This document shows, piece after piece, positions 36,411-46,500 of a stretch of DNA of 64,000 nucleotides (the stretch's first letter is position 1; each line of letters begins with the position of its first letter). The notes below the pieces were generated by a model that saw nothing but the letters and a program-made list of their open reading frames with translations, was not told the origin of the DNA and did not search any database. The DNA comes from Gordonibacter sp. Marseille-P4307 (lineage in GTDB: Bacteria > Actinomycetota > Coriobacteriia > Coriobacteriales > Eggerthellaceae): assembly GCF_900604965.1 (NCBI RefSeq), contig NZ_UWPD01000001.1:1576833-1640832 (forward strand). Direction: 5' to 3'. The position numbers and the translations under genes are program-made.

Positions 36411-36442
36411 GAAGGGCCCTCGGTATCATCCGAGGGCCCTTC
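36411..36442. terminator. Bidirectional terminator hairpin
   Basis: A 13-bp perfect stem (36411-36423 with 36430-36442) and six-base loop between the convergent NSS and permease genes; the minus strand has a short TTCTT run after it. Confidence 0.8.
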
Positions 36443-36473
36443 CTAACCGAGAAGAGGGTTTGAAGTCGCCTGC

Positions 36474-37667
36474 CTACTGGTACCGAAGCGCCTCGATGGG
36501 ATCCAAACGCGCGGCACGCGAAGCGGGATAGTATCCGAATATAACTCCGATCAGCACCGATACGCCCACGGCGACCATAACCGCCACAGGATCGATGACA
36601 GGCGAAAACGCAAGCGACGGATTAATCGCGCTTATGAGCTTCGTCAGGGCATACGAGCCGGCATACCCGCACACGATACCGACCACGCCGCCGATCACCG
36701 TAAGCGCCACGGCCTCGATGAGGAACTGCCGCACGATGTCGCGTGCATGCGCTCCCAGCGCCTTGCGCAGACCGATCTCGCGGATGCGCTCGCTTACGTT
36801 GGTGAGCATCATGTTCATGATGCCGATGCCGCCAACCAGCAAGCTGATGGCCGCCACGCCGCCCAGCAAGACGTTGAATCCGGCCAGCACCACCGATATC
36901 GTGTCGAGAACGGCCGACATCGAGTAGACCATCACTGTCTCTTCGGGCTTGGCCCCTCCCAAAATCTTGGTAAGGACCTTGCCCGTCTTATCCGACAGAT
37001 CGTTCATCTCCTCTTTAGTCGGCTCTCCCTTGGCCACGCCCAGAGCCTGGTAGAAATCGCCCGCCCCCAGGCGCGTCTCGGCGGTCTTCAGGGGAACGTA
37101 GGCTGCTTCGTAGTTGACCGAACTTGCATTACCATCCAACACGCCGCAGATCACATAACCGTCTCCGTTCAAGAACACCTCGTGTCCGAGCACCTTGGCA
37201 TCCTCATCGTCGAACAGCTTCTTAAGCATTCCGCGGCCCACCACGATCACACGGTCGCCCCGTTCCTCCTCGGCTGCCGTGAAAAACTTCCCCGAAGCAA
37301 GCTTCAACGACATCGCATCGAAAAACGGGTTCTCGACGCCCTTCAGAACAGGCGCGGCGGCTTTCGACTTGTACGACAGCTCGCCCGATGCCATCTGGAT
37401 CAAGATGATCTGCTCGTATTCGGGCATCTGCTGCTGCAGCGCCTCGTAGTCGCTGCGCTTGCTTTCGACCAGGGGGCTTATGTTCACCACGCGCATCTGG
37501 TTGCCGCCGATATTGGAGGTGAGCAACTTGCCTACACCGCCGATGAGCGCGTTCATGGTGATGACCGAAGCGATGCCGATCACGATGCCCAGAATGGTGA
37601 GAAGCGACCTCATTCGGTTCACCGAGAGCGCATGGTACGCCTCGTACATCAGATCCTTCAGTTTCAT
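36474..37667 (-). CDS. FtsX/MacB-type ABC permease
   Basis: 397 residues with the MacB_PCD plus FtsX layout: TM1 near 20-40 (RMRSLLTILGIVIGIASVITM), a large extracytoplasmic domain (about 45-265) and three C-terminal helices (VLLGGVAAISLLVGGIGIMNMML, DIVRQFLIEAVALTVIGGVVGI, VMVAVGVSVLIGVIFGYYPA). The ASRAARLDPIEALRYQ end is diagnostic. These permeases do not form a channel but transmit force to an adaptor. Its ATG overlaps the ATPase stop (ATGA). In a monoderm the set resembles YknXYZ (export/peptide resistance). Confidence 0.93.
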   Translation of the reverse strand: MKLKDLMYEAYHALSVNRMRSLLTILGIVIGIASVITMNALIGGVGKLLTSNIGGNQMRVVNISPLVESKRSDYEALQQQMPEYEQIILIQMASGELSYKSKAAAPVLKGVENPFFDAMSLKLASGKFFTAAEEERGDRVIVVGRGMLKKLFDDEDAKVLGHEVFLNGDGYVICGVLDGNASSVNYEAAYVPLKTAETRLGAGDFYQALGVAKGEPTKEEMNDLSDKTGKVLTKILGGAKPEETVMVYSMSAVLDTISVVLAGFNVLLGGVAAISLLVGGIGIMNMMLTNVSERIREIGLRKALGAHARDIVRQFLIEAVALTVIGGVVGIVCGYAGSYALTKLISAINPSLAFSPVIDPVAVMVAVGVSVLIGVIFGYYPASRAARLDPIEALRYQ

Positions 37668-38386
37668 GTGCAGATCACCTTTCCGGCGCGACGCATCCCC
37701 TCGTAGCTTTCGTACAACAGTCCGTCGCGAATGTAGAGCGTTCGATCGGCATGCTCGGCGACGTCGGGCTCATGCGTGATGAGCACGATGGTCTTTCCGA
37801 CGTCGCGCAGACGCGAGAACGTGTCGAGCACCTGGTCTCCCGTCGCGGTGTCCAGATTGCCCGTCGGCTCGTCGGCCAGAATGAGCGCCGGGCTGTTCAC
37901 CAACGCTCGGGCGATAGCCGCGCGCTGCATCTGGCCGCCCGATATCTCGTTGCTCTTATGGGCGAAGTATTCTTCGGGAAGCGCAACCGCCGCCAAGGCC
38001 GCTCGAGCGCGAACCTCGCGCTCGGAAGCCGGACACGAGGTGTACATCAAGGGCAGCATCACGTTGCGCAGAACCGTCGTGCGCGGCAGCAGGTTGAACG
38101 CCTGGAACACGAACCCGATGCGCGTCGCCCGGATGTCCGCCAATTCATCCTGGGTGCACCGGGCGATATCGCGTCCCTCCAGCAGATACCTTCCGCTGGT
38201 AGGGGAATCGAGGCATCCCAACGTGTGCATGAGAGTCGATTTACCCGACCCCGAAGGGCCCATGATCGCCACGAACTCGCCAGGCGCAATGGAGAAGCTT
38301 ACCCCGCGCAGGGCATGGGTCTGCCCTGCGGCGGTTTCGTACATGCGATGGATGTTCTCCACCTGAATAACCGGTTGAGCGCTCAT
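37664..38386 (-). CDS. MacB/LolD-type ABC ATPase
   Basis: 240 residues. Walker A GPSGSGKSTLMH, Q-loop GFVFQAFNLLPRTTVLRNV, signature EISGGQMQRAAIARAL, Walker B ALILADEPTGNLD and H-loop LITHEPDVAEHA are intact. The extra KSNEISGGQ and TGNLD are typical of the MacB/LolD/FtsE group. It powers the FtsX-type permease of the next gene; its ATG overlaps the adaptor stop (TGATG). Confidence 0.95.
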   Translation of the reverse strand: MSAQPVIQVENIHRMYETAAGQTHALRGVSFSIAPGEFVAIMGPSGSGKSTLMHTLGCLDSPTSGRYLLEGRDIARCTQDELADIRATRIGFVFQAFNLLPRTTVLRNVMLPLMYTSCPASEREVRARAALAAVALPEEYFAHKSNEISGGQMQRAAIARALVNSPALILADEPTGNLDTATGDQVLDTFSRLRDVGKTIVLITHEPDVAEHADRTLYIRDGLLYESYEGMRRAGKVICT

Positions 38387-39726
38387 CAGGCACCCACCAT
38401 CACGCCGGGGGTCGCGTCGCCTTCCGTTGCTGCCTTTTTACCGGAAACGATGCCCAGCTTATCCCCCGCAGAAAGGCTTCCCTCGACCACTTCGACGGCG
38501 GCCCTGCTCGTGTTCTGAGCGATCACCTTAACCTTGACGTACTCAGCATCGGTGCCTTTGGCCGCAGCGGAATCGGAGCCGGAGGGGATCTTCGCCACAG
38601 CCGTCTCGCCGTCGACATCGGTAAGGGCGATAGCAGGAACGATAAGCGTTTTCTCAAGACTGAGCGTGGCGATGTTCACATGCGCCGTCATGCCGCTCTT
38701 CAGACGCTCGTCGGGAGAATCGATCTGCAGCGTGACCTCGTAACGAACCGTCGAAGAGGCCGATCCCGCACCGGCAGCGCCCGCAGCAGGGGAAGCCGTG
38801 TCGGCGGAGCTTGTCTGGGAAATATGGGTAACCGTGGCCTCCGAAGCGAGATCGGGATACGAATCGAAAGTCACCTCGCCTTTCTGACCCTCCTTCACCT
38901 TCACGATGTCGATCTCGGAAACAGGCACCTTCACCTGGAGCGACGTCATATCCGCCACACGCAGCGGGGCCTTTCCCTGGGTAGAGAGGGAGGCAAGCGA
39001 AGACCCCTCGGTGATGTTGCACTCGATAACCGTACCGGATACCGTAGCGCGCACCGTGCGCTTGTCCGCCTTTTCGACAGCGGCATCGTAAGACCTCTGA
39101 GCCGAGGTGAGCGTGGAGTTCGCCGTATTCAACTGGGACTGCGCGTCGGAGATCTGGACGGCGGTGTTATCGATGAGAACAGTGTTGCCCTGAGCGTCCA
39201 TCGACTGGGTGACCGAAGGGGTCGCCTTGGCCGTGTTCAGACGATTCTGCGCCTGGGTCACGCCGTCTTTGGCGCTCTGAAGCTCGGATTTGGCCTGGGC
39301 GACCGCAGTATCGAGATCGTCGTTTTTGACCGTGTAGAGAACGTCTCCCTCCTTCACCTGCTGACCCTCGGAAACCTTGAGCTCGGCGACGATACCGTCG
39401 ACCTCGGATGACGCGACCATGGTGCGAACCGGCTGCAACGAGGCCTTGCCCTGCACCAAGTCTTCGAAGGGCCCCTCGATAACATCGACCGTCTCCATCG
39501 CCTTCGGAGCGGCAGCGCCCAGCAGACCGTTGATCGCAAACCCGATCACGGCGACAAGAACCACCGCCACGACTGCGATGACGACCGCTTTTTTCGGTCC
39601 TTTCTTCTTCGCCTTTGACGCGCTGGCCAGCGGAGCGAAGCTGTTCAGCTCGACTGCGGCGCTCGGGTCCTTTACAGACGGGGGCATAACCGGCAGCTTA
39701 CCGTGCTCGGGGATCGGTGGGTTCAT
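38386..39726 (-). CDS. HlyD/MacA-like adaptor (membrane fusion) protein
   Basis: 446 residues. A basic cytoplasmic start and one helix (VVIAVVAVVLVAVIGFAINGL, about 48-68), then lipoyl-like halves (VASSEVDGIVAELKVSEGQQVKEGDVLYTV and GTVIECNITEGSSLASLSTQ) that flank a coiled coil (AVAQAKSELQSAKDGVTQAQN), and a beta-barrel with VKVPVSEIDIVKVKEGQKGE. It is the first gene of the transporter set (adaptor, ATPase, permease), like YknX-YknY-YknZ. Being a monoderm, no outer-membrane partner is expected. ATG 39726 with AAAGGAA. Confidence 0.92.
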   Translation of the reverse strand: MNPPIPEHGKLPVMPPSVKDPSAAVELNSFAPLASASKAKKKGPKKAVVIAVVAVVLVAVIGFAINGLLGAAAPKAMETVDVIEGPFEDLVQGKASLQPVRTMVASSEVDGIVAELKVSEGQQVKEGDVLYTVKNDDLDTAVAQAKSELQSAKDGVTQAQNRLNTAKATPSVTQSMDAQGNTVLIDNTAVQISDAQSQLNTANSTLTSAQRSYDAAVEKADKRTVRATVSGTVIECNITEGSSLASLSTQGKAPLRVADMTSLQVKVPVSEIDIVKVKEGQKGEVTFDSYPDLASEATVTHISQTSSADTASPAAGAAGAGSASSTVRYEVTLQIDSPDERLKSGMTAHVNIATLSLEKTLIVPAIALTDVDGETAVAKIPSGSDSAAAKGTDAEYVKVKVIAQNTSRAAVEVVEGSLSAGDKLGIVSGKKAATEGDATPGVMVGA

Positions 39727-39830
39727 TCCGGTTCCTTTCTTCTGGTTCGCGCAGTCCAGACGAACGAATACAAACTAACAAGATTATCCTATCAAAGAGC
39801 GTTTCTATCATCCTTACAGAAACCTTAAAC

Positions 39831-40604
39831 CTAGCTTGCATTTCCCGTCGGATCGATTGAATCCGCGCTGGTCTCGGCGCACCAGTCACGCTTGCCGCAA
39901 CGCGGACACAAAAGCTTGCGCGCAACGGGATTATGGCTCGAGAACATGAACTCCCGCAGGCTGGGGCGAAGCGTCTCGCGGCAATGCGGACACACATAGC
40001 GCGCATCGCGACGGTACGCTCTTGCAAGCTCGGTGGCAACAAGCGCGGCCAGAGGGGCGACCAGAACGAGGAAAAGCCACTCTCCCCTGGTCGCACCCAG
40101 CACCACTGCCGTAATCAGCACCGCATCGAGCACTATCCCCTCGACAACCATCCTGCGCTTCACCCGATAGAGCCTTGTTTTCTCGGTTGCCTGCTTCATC
40201 ATGATGCTTTCCATGCCCGTTTCGGATCCCATCCGGATACGGCCGCTTCGCTCTAAATCGGTACGGGCGTCCCTGATCGAACGCAGCATCCCCTGCCGTT
40301 CCTCGAGATCCGCGGTAAGCGCTTTTTCCTGCTCATCCAAAATGCATGCAAGAGCAGCCGCATCATCGGACCTGTCCAAAACCTCGCGGATGGTTTTCAA
40401 ACTCAAGCCCATCGCCTTCAGAAGACATACGGTACGCAATCGACCGAGCGCATCTTCGTCGTAGAGCCGCCGACCGCCCTCTGACCGGACGTAAGGAACC
40501 ACAAGACCCCGATCGTCGTAGTACCGAACCGTTCTCACCGAAATCCCGCACAACTCGGCAATCTCACCGGTGGTGAAGAGTTTTCCGTTCTCTTCTTGCG
40601 ACAT
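39831..40604 (-). CDS. MerR-family regulator with C-terminal membrane segment and zinc ribbon
   Basis: 257 residues. N-terminal MerR HTH (FTTGEIAELCGISVRTVRYYDDRGLV, about 9-40) and hinge/coiled coil (to about 120). Then RRMVVEGIVLDAVLITAVVLGATRG and LFLVLVAPLAALVATELA, two likely membrane helices (about 150-200), and a C-terminal CPHC...CPRC zinc ribbon. It precedes the adaptor-ATPase-permease genes by 104 bases on the same strand and is the probable local regulator; membrane anchoring suggests it senses the envelope. ATG 40604 has a nearly perfect AAGGAGGTGAT site. Confidence 0.85.
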   Translation of the reverse strand: MSQEENGKLFTTGEIAELCGISVRTVRYYDDRGLVVPYVRSEGGRRLYDEDALGRLRTVCLLKAMGLSLKTIREVLDRSDDAAALACILDEQEKALTADLEERQGMLRSIRDARTDLERSGRIRMGSETGMESIMMKQATEKTRLYRVKRRMVVEGIVLDAVLITAVVLGATRGEWLFLVLVAPLAALVATELARAYRRDARYVCPHCRETLRPSLREFMFSSHNPVARKLLCPRCGKRDWCAETSADSIDPTGNAS

Positions 40605-40968
40605 GGATATCACCTCCTTCGCTCATCCAACACCCTCACGCTACGTCACAAGCAAGCTTTTTTTCAAAAAAATTCAGGTGACGCAACGTAACGAAGGGCT
40701 CCTTCCCGTATGGGAAGGAGCCCTATCGGAGTACGCAGCATACGTTCGAACCTCGTACGCTGCGCAGACGAACCGGTTCGATCAGATCGAAACTCGACCT
40801 TACAGCGGTTCGCCGTCGTCGCCGTGCGAGGAATCCTCCCCGTTGCGATTGATGACCAGCTTCACGAACAGCGTCGATGGCCAGTCGCACAGGAACCTAA
40901 GCCGTCGGTATTCTCTTTATGCTCGGCCAAGAGGATCCTTTCAGATGCTTTCCTGGAAAATAGGTTGT
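40605..40968. other. Intergenic region between pepC and the MerR gene
   Basis: About 360 bases. 40640-40690 holds an A/T tract (T8 and A7) flanked by CGTCAC and GTGACG, a likely operator/promoter area for the MerR gene. A 13-bp hairpin (40695-40724) is listed separately. 40730-40960 contains only short open frames without ribosome-binding sites, the best being a 30-residue minus-strand frame ending at 40799. Confidence 0.4.
40695..40724 (-). terminator. Probable terminator of pepC
   Basis: Perfect 13-bp stem (40695-40707 with 40712-40724) and GTAT loop, about 245 bases after the pepC stop; the T run on the minus strand is weak. Confidence 0.6.
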
Positions 40969-42324
40969 TTAGGCAAGCGCGCCCATGGGATCCCAAGGGG
41001 CAAGCTCGATGGGTTCCATGGTCTCGAACGCCTCGCGCTGCTGATCGGTAAGATACTTCTTGTCAACCACCACCTGGTACACGTACTCGTCGAACCAAGC
41101 GTCGGTCAAGGTATCGAACCCGTCTTTGGCATGGTCCTTTCCCCAGCTGTTCTCGACCTTCCAGAGCGTGGGCCGACCCTTTCCGTCAAGGTTGACGCCC
41201 TCGAGCACCATCGCATGGGTCATCAGCGACTCGCCGTAATCGAGGCGCGCGGCCTTGTCGAAGTCGCCCACGACCGAAAACCCGAACAGATCGTCGATAG
41301 CCAGGGCGTCGAGATCCATGATGCCCTCTTCTTGGATGAAGGACTGGTCAACGTCGCAGCCGAACCACACCGGCAGGCCGTCCTCAAGCTGCCTGATAGC
41401 AGCGCGCTTCAACTCGGCAGGCTCCAGGTTGAGGTAGCGCACGCCTCCCGCCTCCACGACGTTGCCCAGGCGAGACACCGTGTACGTGCAACCGAAAGGC
41501 TTATCGACCGTAGGGGCCGAGATCAGCGATACGTAATCATCCAGATTCAACCCCACGGCGCGCTCATAGAACTCATGCGGGGTGAACGTTCCCGACAGGG
41601 CCATCTTGTCGTCTTTATCGCGCAGGCGCACCGAAAACGACGCCGGGGGCTCTCCCAGGCACGTGACCAGAAGCGCATAGACGTTGGCCATCATCTGCTT
41701 CTTCTGCGCACGCAACTCGTCTGCCGAAGCACCCGCCTCGAACGCGGATCTCAGCTTGCGGGCACTCGACCTGAGATAGCGCGTAAGATATCCGTCCAGA
41801 TCGCGCGTATTGGAGGACGAGGCCGATTCGGGCATGGCCTCCTTGGGAACCACGCCGTATTTCTTCACCAAGGCCTTGAACATATCCCACTGCCCCCCGT
41901 CGCTCACCGGATCGGTAAGCAGAAACGATACGAGGCGCCCATCAAGCGGCTGGTCGGCGGTATCGATGATGTTCTCGAAAAAGAAGTTGCTCTTTTCCAA
42001 TTTATCCCAGAAAAGAGGGTAGGCCTGGGAAAGCTCGAAATCCTTCAGCTTGTACGCATCGATGACGCGCATGCGCATGGTATTCAGCGATGCGAACATC
42101 CAGCAGCGCCCCGACCGCTTCTGGTCGGTGCGCGCACCCTGCTTCACTTCGATGTCGAACGTCGTGGTATTGAGAGCGGCGGCCTCGGGAACGCGCGCGA
42201 CGGCGCGCACCCCCTTGGCGGTAACGGCGTTTTTCGCCACGATGTTGGCGCGCTGGCTGAAAAAGCACTCGGAAGCGGCCGAAACGTCGGCGGCGGTGAC
42301 GGTCGAAAGGTCGTCCATGGTCAT
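40969..42324 (-). CDS. pepC: C1-family aminopeptidase (PepC/bleomycin hydrolase type)
   Basis: 451 residues. Catalytic Cys in QKRSGRCWMFASLN (about 72), His in MTHAMVLEGVN (about 375) and Asn in WKVENSWGKDH (about 398), the papain-like triad of bleomycin hydrolase. FFFENIIDTADQPLDGR and the C-terminal APWDPMGALA are PepC-specific; the C-terminal tail reaches into the active site and makes it an aminopeptidase. Cytosolic, hexameric in relatives. ATG 42324 has AGAAAGGATT; ATG 42318 is the alternative. It would feed amino acids from peptides. Confidence 0.95.
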   Translation of the reverse strand: MTMDDLSTVTAADVSAASECFFSQRANIVAKNAVTAKGVRAVARVPEAAALNTTTFDIEVKQGARTDQKRSGRCWMFASLNTMRMRVIDAYKLKDFELSQAYPLFWDKLEKSNFFFENIIDTADQPLDGRLVSFLLTDPVSDGGQWDMFKALVKKYGVVPKEAMPESASSSNTRDLDGYLTRYLRSSARKLRSAFEAGASADELRAQKKQMMANVYALLVTCLGEPPASFSVRLRDKDDKMALSGTFTPHEFYERAVGLNLDDYVSLISAPTVDKPFGCTYTVSRLGNVVEAGGVRYLNLEPAELKRAAIRQLEDGLPVWFGCDVDQSFIQEEGIMDLDALAIDDLFGFSVVGDFDKAARLDYGESLMTHAMVLEGVNLDGKGRPTLWKVENSWGKDHAKDGFDTLTDAWFDEYVYQVVVDKKYLTDQQREAFETMEPIELAPWDPMGALA

Positions 42325-42456
42325 CAATCCTTTCTGAAAAGCGGGCGGAAAGGCCCCTGTCTAACCCCACAAGAATACCATGCGGCAACGTATCGTTCAC
42401 AATGCGTTTCCCAAGCGCAAGAACGGTTTTAGAGCCCGAAAGGGCCGTGGGCCTTG

Positions 42457-42465
42457 TGCTATCAT
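42457..42465 (+). promoter_or_regulatory. Candidate extended -10 promoter of mrp
   Basis: TG-C-TATCAT, an extended -10, about 85 bases upstream of the mrp ATG; no -35 is obvious. Confidence 0.5.
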
Positions 42466-42550
42466 GCTGGCAGTTCGACGAGAAACGACCCATCGAAAAG
42501 CGCAGACGGGCCGGACGGTTCGCGCTTCGCGCGTACGGAAAGAGGTAACC

Positions 42551-43426
42551 ATGTCTGAAGAATGCAGCGCTTCGAGCTGCTCGAGCTGCGGCGTATCCGG
42601 TTGCGGATCCCGCACGGCCCCCGAAGAGAAGCCCAAAACGGCCCGCGCCAACGTCAAGCACGTCATCGGCGTCGTTTCCGGCAAGGGAGGCGTCGGCAAG
42701 TCGCTGGTCACCAGCCTGCTCGCCAGTCAGATGCACAAACGCGGCTTCAAGGTCGGCATCCTGGACGCCGATATCACCGGGCCTTCCATCCCCAAGGCCT
42801 TCGGCATGAACGGCCGCTTGACCGCCGACAACGACGGCATCAACCCCGGCCTCACCGACAGCGGCATCAAAGTGATGTCCGTGAACCTGATGCTTCCCCA
42901 GGAAGACATGGCAGTCGCCTGGCGCGGACCGGTTATCACCGGCCTGCTGAAGCAGTTCTGGGAAGAGACCAACTGGGAGGATGTAGACTACCTGTTCGTC
43001 GATATGCCCCCGGGAACCTCTGACATCTTCCTCACCGTCATGCAGTCCTTCCCGCTGGAAGGTATCGTGACCGTATCCGCTCCCCAAGAGCTGGTGGCCA
43101 TGATCGTGGGCAAGGCCGTGAACCTGGCGCACGATATGAACGTTCCCGTTATAGGCCTGGTCGAGAACATGGCGTACTTCAAGTGCGACGAATGCGACAA
43201 AGAGCACTTCATCTTCGGAGAGCCCCAGGGCCGTTTCGTGGCGAAGCGCTATCAGATTCCGGCGTACTCCACCCTGCCCATCGATCCCGAGTTCGCGCGT
43301 TTATGCGACATGGGCAAGGTTGAGGATTACGACGTGTCCGACAAGCTCGATCCCATCATCGAACAGATCGAGATCGCCTCCCGCCTCGCCGACGCCAAAG
43401 GCGAAAGCGCGCAGACCCGAAGCTAG
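42551..43426 (+). CDS. mrp: Mrp/NBP35-type P-loop ATPase, iron-sulfur carrier
   Basis: 291 residues. A Cys-rich N-terminus (CSASSCSSCGVSGCGS, residues 5-20) recalls NBP35. The deviant Walker A is SGKGGVGKS (about 43-51); Walker B follows at LFVDMPPGTSD; the FKCDECDKEHFIFG region has the CxxC that binds a bridging [4Fe-4S] cluster in the dimer. The protein should scaffold and transfer clusters, relevant for the many FeS enzymes of this organism. ATG 42551 with AAAGAGG. Ends in a strong terminator. Confidence 0.93.
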   Translation: MSEECSASSCSSCGVSGCGSRTAPEEKPKTARANVKHVIGVVSGKGGVGKSLVTSLLASQMHKRGFKVGILDADITGPSIPKAFGMNGRLTADNDGINPGLTDSGIKVMSVNLMLPQEDMAVAWRGPVITGLLKQFWEETNWEDVDYLFVDMPPGTSDIFLTVMQSFPLEGIVTVSAPQELVAMIVGKAVNLAHDMNVPVIGLVENMAYFKCDECDKEHFIFGEPQGRFVAKRYQIPAYSTLPIDPEFARLCDMGKVEDYDVSDKLDPIIEQIEIASRLADAKGESAQTRS

Positions 43427-43440
43427 GGCCCGCTAAAACC

Positions 43441-43478
43441 GAACGGCCCCGTTTTGGACAAAGGAAACGGGGCCGTTC
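43441..43478. terminator. Terminator between mrp and the large activase gene
   Basis: 14-bp perfect stem (43441-43454 with 43465-43478), 10-base loop, followed by an A/T-rich flank on both sides; serves convergent genes. Confidence 0.85.
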
Positions 43479-43522
43479 AAACCTAAACCGCAGGGCCTTT
43501 GACGATACGGGGCCCTCATCAC

Positions 43523-46500
43523 CTACAGATAGTACAGAAACGAGCCGAGCTTTTCCGCAAGGGACGAATCGAGCGAACCGTCGAACGAAAGGTGCAGACA
43601 CGGCGTCGAGGGTTCTACGCGCGATTCCATAAGCTGCAGCATCACATCGGTGTTCTCGTACATCGACGCCACCGCGACAACTCCGTCGAAACGATCGGCG
43701 AAGTCGTGCATCTTGCTCATACGGTAGCGCGCATTGGCGGCACGCACGTTGCCCACCAGCGCGTCAGCGCGCGCCCGCAGCGCCCGCACATCGGCGGCAA
43801 ACGGCGAGGCGGTTCCAAGCGCGCGATGGATCCGGCCCATCCGCTCCCTTAAAACCTCGAGCAAAACCTTTTGATCGGCCTCTTCTCCCACCGCATCCAT
43901 CCATAAGAACCAGCAATACTCGGCAAACGGCATGCGCACGAACCGCGCATGGGCGTGCGCCGCATCCGCGAAAACCCCTCCGGTCAGGAAGTCGTCCACC
44001 ACGACCGGCCACTCGCCCACCACGCCGATGCGCTTCACCGCCTCCGGAAGCGCCATGCATCCGATCCTCGCCGCTTCGTTGGCAACCGCCTCGAAGGAAA
44101 ACGCAGACCCCTTCACCCGCTTAAGCATCCGCTCCCGTTCATCGACGGGAAGAAGCGCGGCTACATCGGCGGCCATCAGGCAGTTGAACAAGCCTTCGGG
44201 ATCTTCGGCCACCTCCGGCAAACGTTCCAGGCGCGGGGCCACGTAAAGGGTCTTGACCGCAGCCCGCGACTCGACGATGCTTCTGATCACCCTGTCGTAC
44301 TGACCGTCCGCATCGGCGCCTTCCCCCGAAGGAAGCAGCAGCTGAATTGGCCCGTCTGCGATCGATCGCGCCTCAAGCGCAAGGCCGAGCAGCGCTGAAA
44401 ACGACAGGTACTCTTTGGTGGTCGAGAATTCCTTGCCGCGCGCAAGCACCGCATCGCTCAGCGATACCGCACGGACATCGAAGCCGCGCGCACTCAACCA
44501 AGCAGCGAGCGCCTTCCCATGAAGCCCCAGCGCGGGAACGGCTACCGGCAGATCGCGTGAAAGGCGGCGCGTGTTCTGATCGATGCGCCGAAGCGAGGGA
44601 TCCGACGCGTTCGGCCCAGCAGCCGCTGTGTCCGGAGCATCGGCTGCTTTGCGCTGCAGCGCCTGGTAATGGTCGAGGCTGTTCAAAAACGCCTCGATGC
44701 GCGTGATCACACCCACCTTCGAAAAATGCTCGTCCACTTCGATCTGCAGATAGGGCTTGTCCCCCATCTCCTCGGCCACCAAATGGGAAAGCATGGTGTC
44801 GGGTCCGCACCCGTGGTTGGTCAGGTACACCGCGAACAGCCGTGGATCGCGCGCAATAATCTTCACCGAGGATAGGATATGCTGGCCAAACGGCCAGTAC
44901 ACGTTCGGATAATCCGCCGAGATGTCCAAGTCGTGACCGTGCAGATGCGAGATGGAGATCACCTTCTGCCCTCGATCGATCAACGCATCGGGTATCCCCA
45001 TGTTCAGCACCGCGTCTTCGATGCCGTAGTTACGCGTCACCATCACGATCACGCGCTCGTTAGGCGCAAGCGTTGAAAGCAGGCGCTCGCCCAGCTCTTC
45101 GGTCTTGCGCGTAAATTCGGCAACCGCCTGGCTTCCCGACAGAAGCGCAAGCGCCGCCGAGCGCCGATCGCATCCCAGCTGCTCGCCGACGCCGAGCATC
45201 GCATCTGCCATCGCCCGCTGTCCGAAGTCCAAATCCAGCAGGGGCGAAAGCAGCGTCGCACCATGTTGTTCGATCTTCAGGCCCTCGGCCACGATACGCG
45301 GCGCCTCATGCATATACGGGCACCCGTAGTTGTGCGCGAGCTTCGAATGCTTATGACGTATGGTATGAATAGAGGGCATGAAGATATAGTCAACCCCCCG
45401 ATCGAGCAGCTGCTGCATATGCCCGTATATCAGCTTCACGGGATAGCAGGTTTCTCCCTGAGCGGCCTGCTGGGAAAGGCGCACGATATCTTCGCCGCTC
45501 TCGTCGGAGATGATCACGTTGAACCCGAGCTGACGGAAAAACGCGTGCGCCAAAGGAAACAGTTTGTACGCCATCAGGCTGCGCGGAACGCCCACCGTCT
45601 TCTTGCCGGGGTCAACCGCTCCGTCGTAGTCGGAAAGCAGAAGAGCGCGGCTCTCGCGGAACAGGGCGCGGTTCTCCTCGATGGAAACCGCCGCGTCGTC
45701 GGCCTGCGCCGCCGCACCGGAACCCTTCAGGTCGAAGCCTTTGAAAGCGGTTTCATCCCCCGCCGCTTCGGCCGCCAAAAGCGCCGCGCCCACCGCGCCG
45801 CTCACCGCGAACCAAGGGGAAACCGTCAGGCGATCGCCGTAGAACTGCTTGAACGCCGCCACGATTCCCGTGTTGTAGGCCACGCCGCCCTGAAGCACGA
45901 TGCGCGCGCCCACGGGGTTGGCCCCTACCACCCGATGAAGGTAGTTGCGCACGATGGACTGGCACAGACCCGCCGCCACGTCGCGCTTGTCCGCCCCCTT
46001 GGCAAGGGCCGCATTCACAGCCGTCTCCACGAACACCGTGCAGCGCTCGCCCAGATCGACCGGTTCGAGCGCCGAAAGCGCCAGGTCGCCGTAATCGGAC
46101 AGGGGAATACCCAAGCGCGCGGCCTGCTCTTCCACAAACGAACCGGTGCCCGCCGCGCAGATCTTGTTCATCTGGAAATCAACCACCGCGCCGTCTTTCA
46201 GCGCGATGTACTTGGAGTCCTGCCCCCCGATTTCGAACACGGTGTCAACCCGGGGATCGGCCTGAGCGGCCGCCCGCGCTTGAGCGGTGATCTCGTCGCG
46301 TACGATATCGGCCCCCACGAACGCGCCGATCAGCGAGCGGCCCGATCCGGTGGTGGCCGCCGCGCGCACCGCCACGCGATCGCCCAGGCGCGCGCCGAGC
46401 GATTCCAGCCCGGTGCGCACCGCCTGCCGGGGGTTTCCGCGCGTACGCAGGTACTGGGCGTCCAGCAGGGCGCCCTCTTCGTCCACCAGCACCAGGTTGG

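Noticed and set aside
40799..40915. A short minus-strand frame after pepC
   Set aside because: No start codon with a ribosome-binding site, and it is inside the presumed pepC 3' untranslated region.
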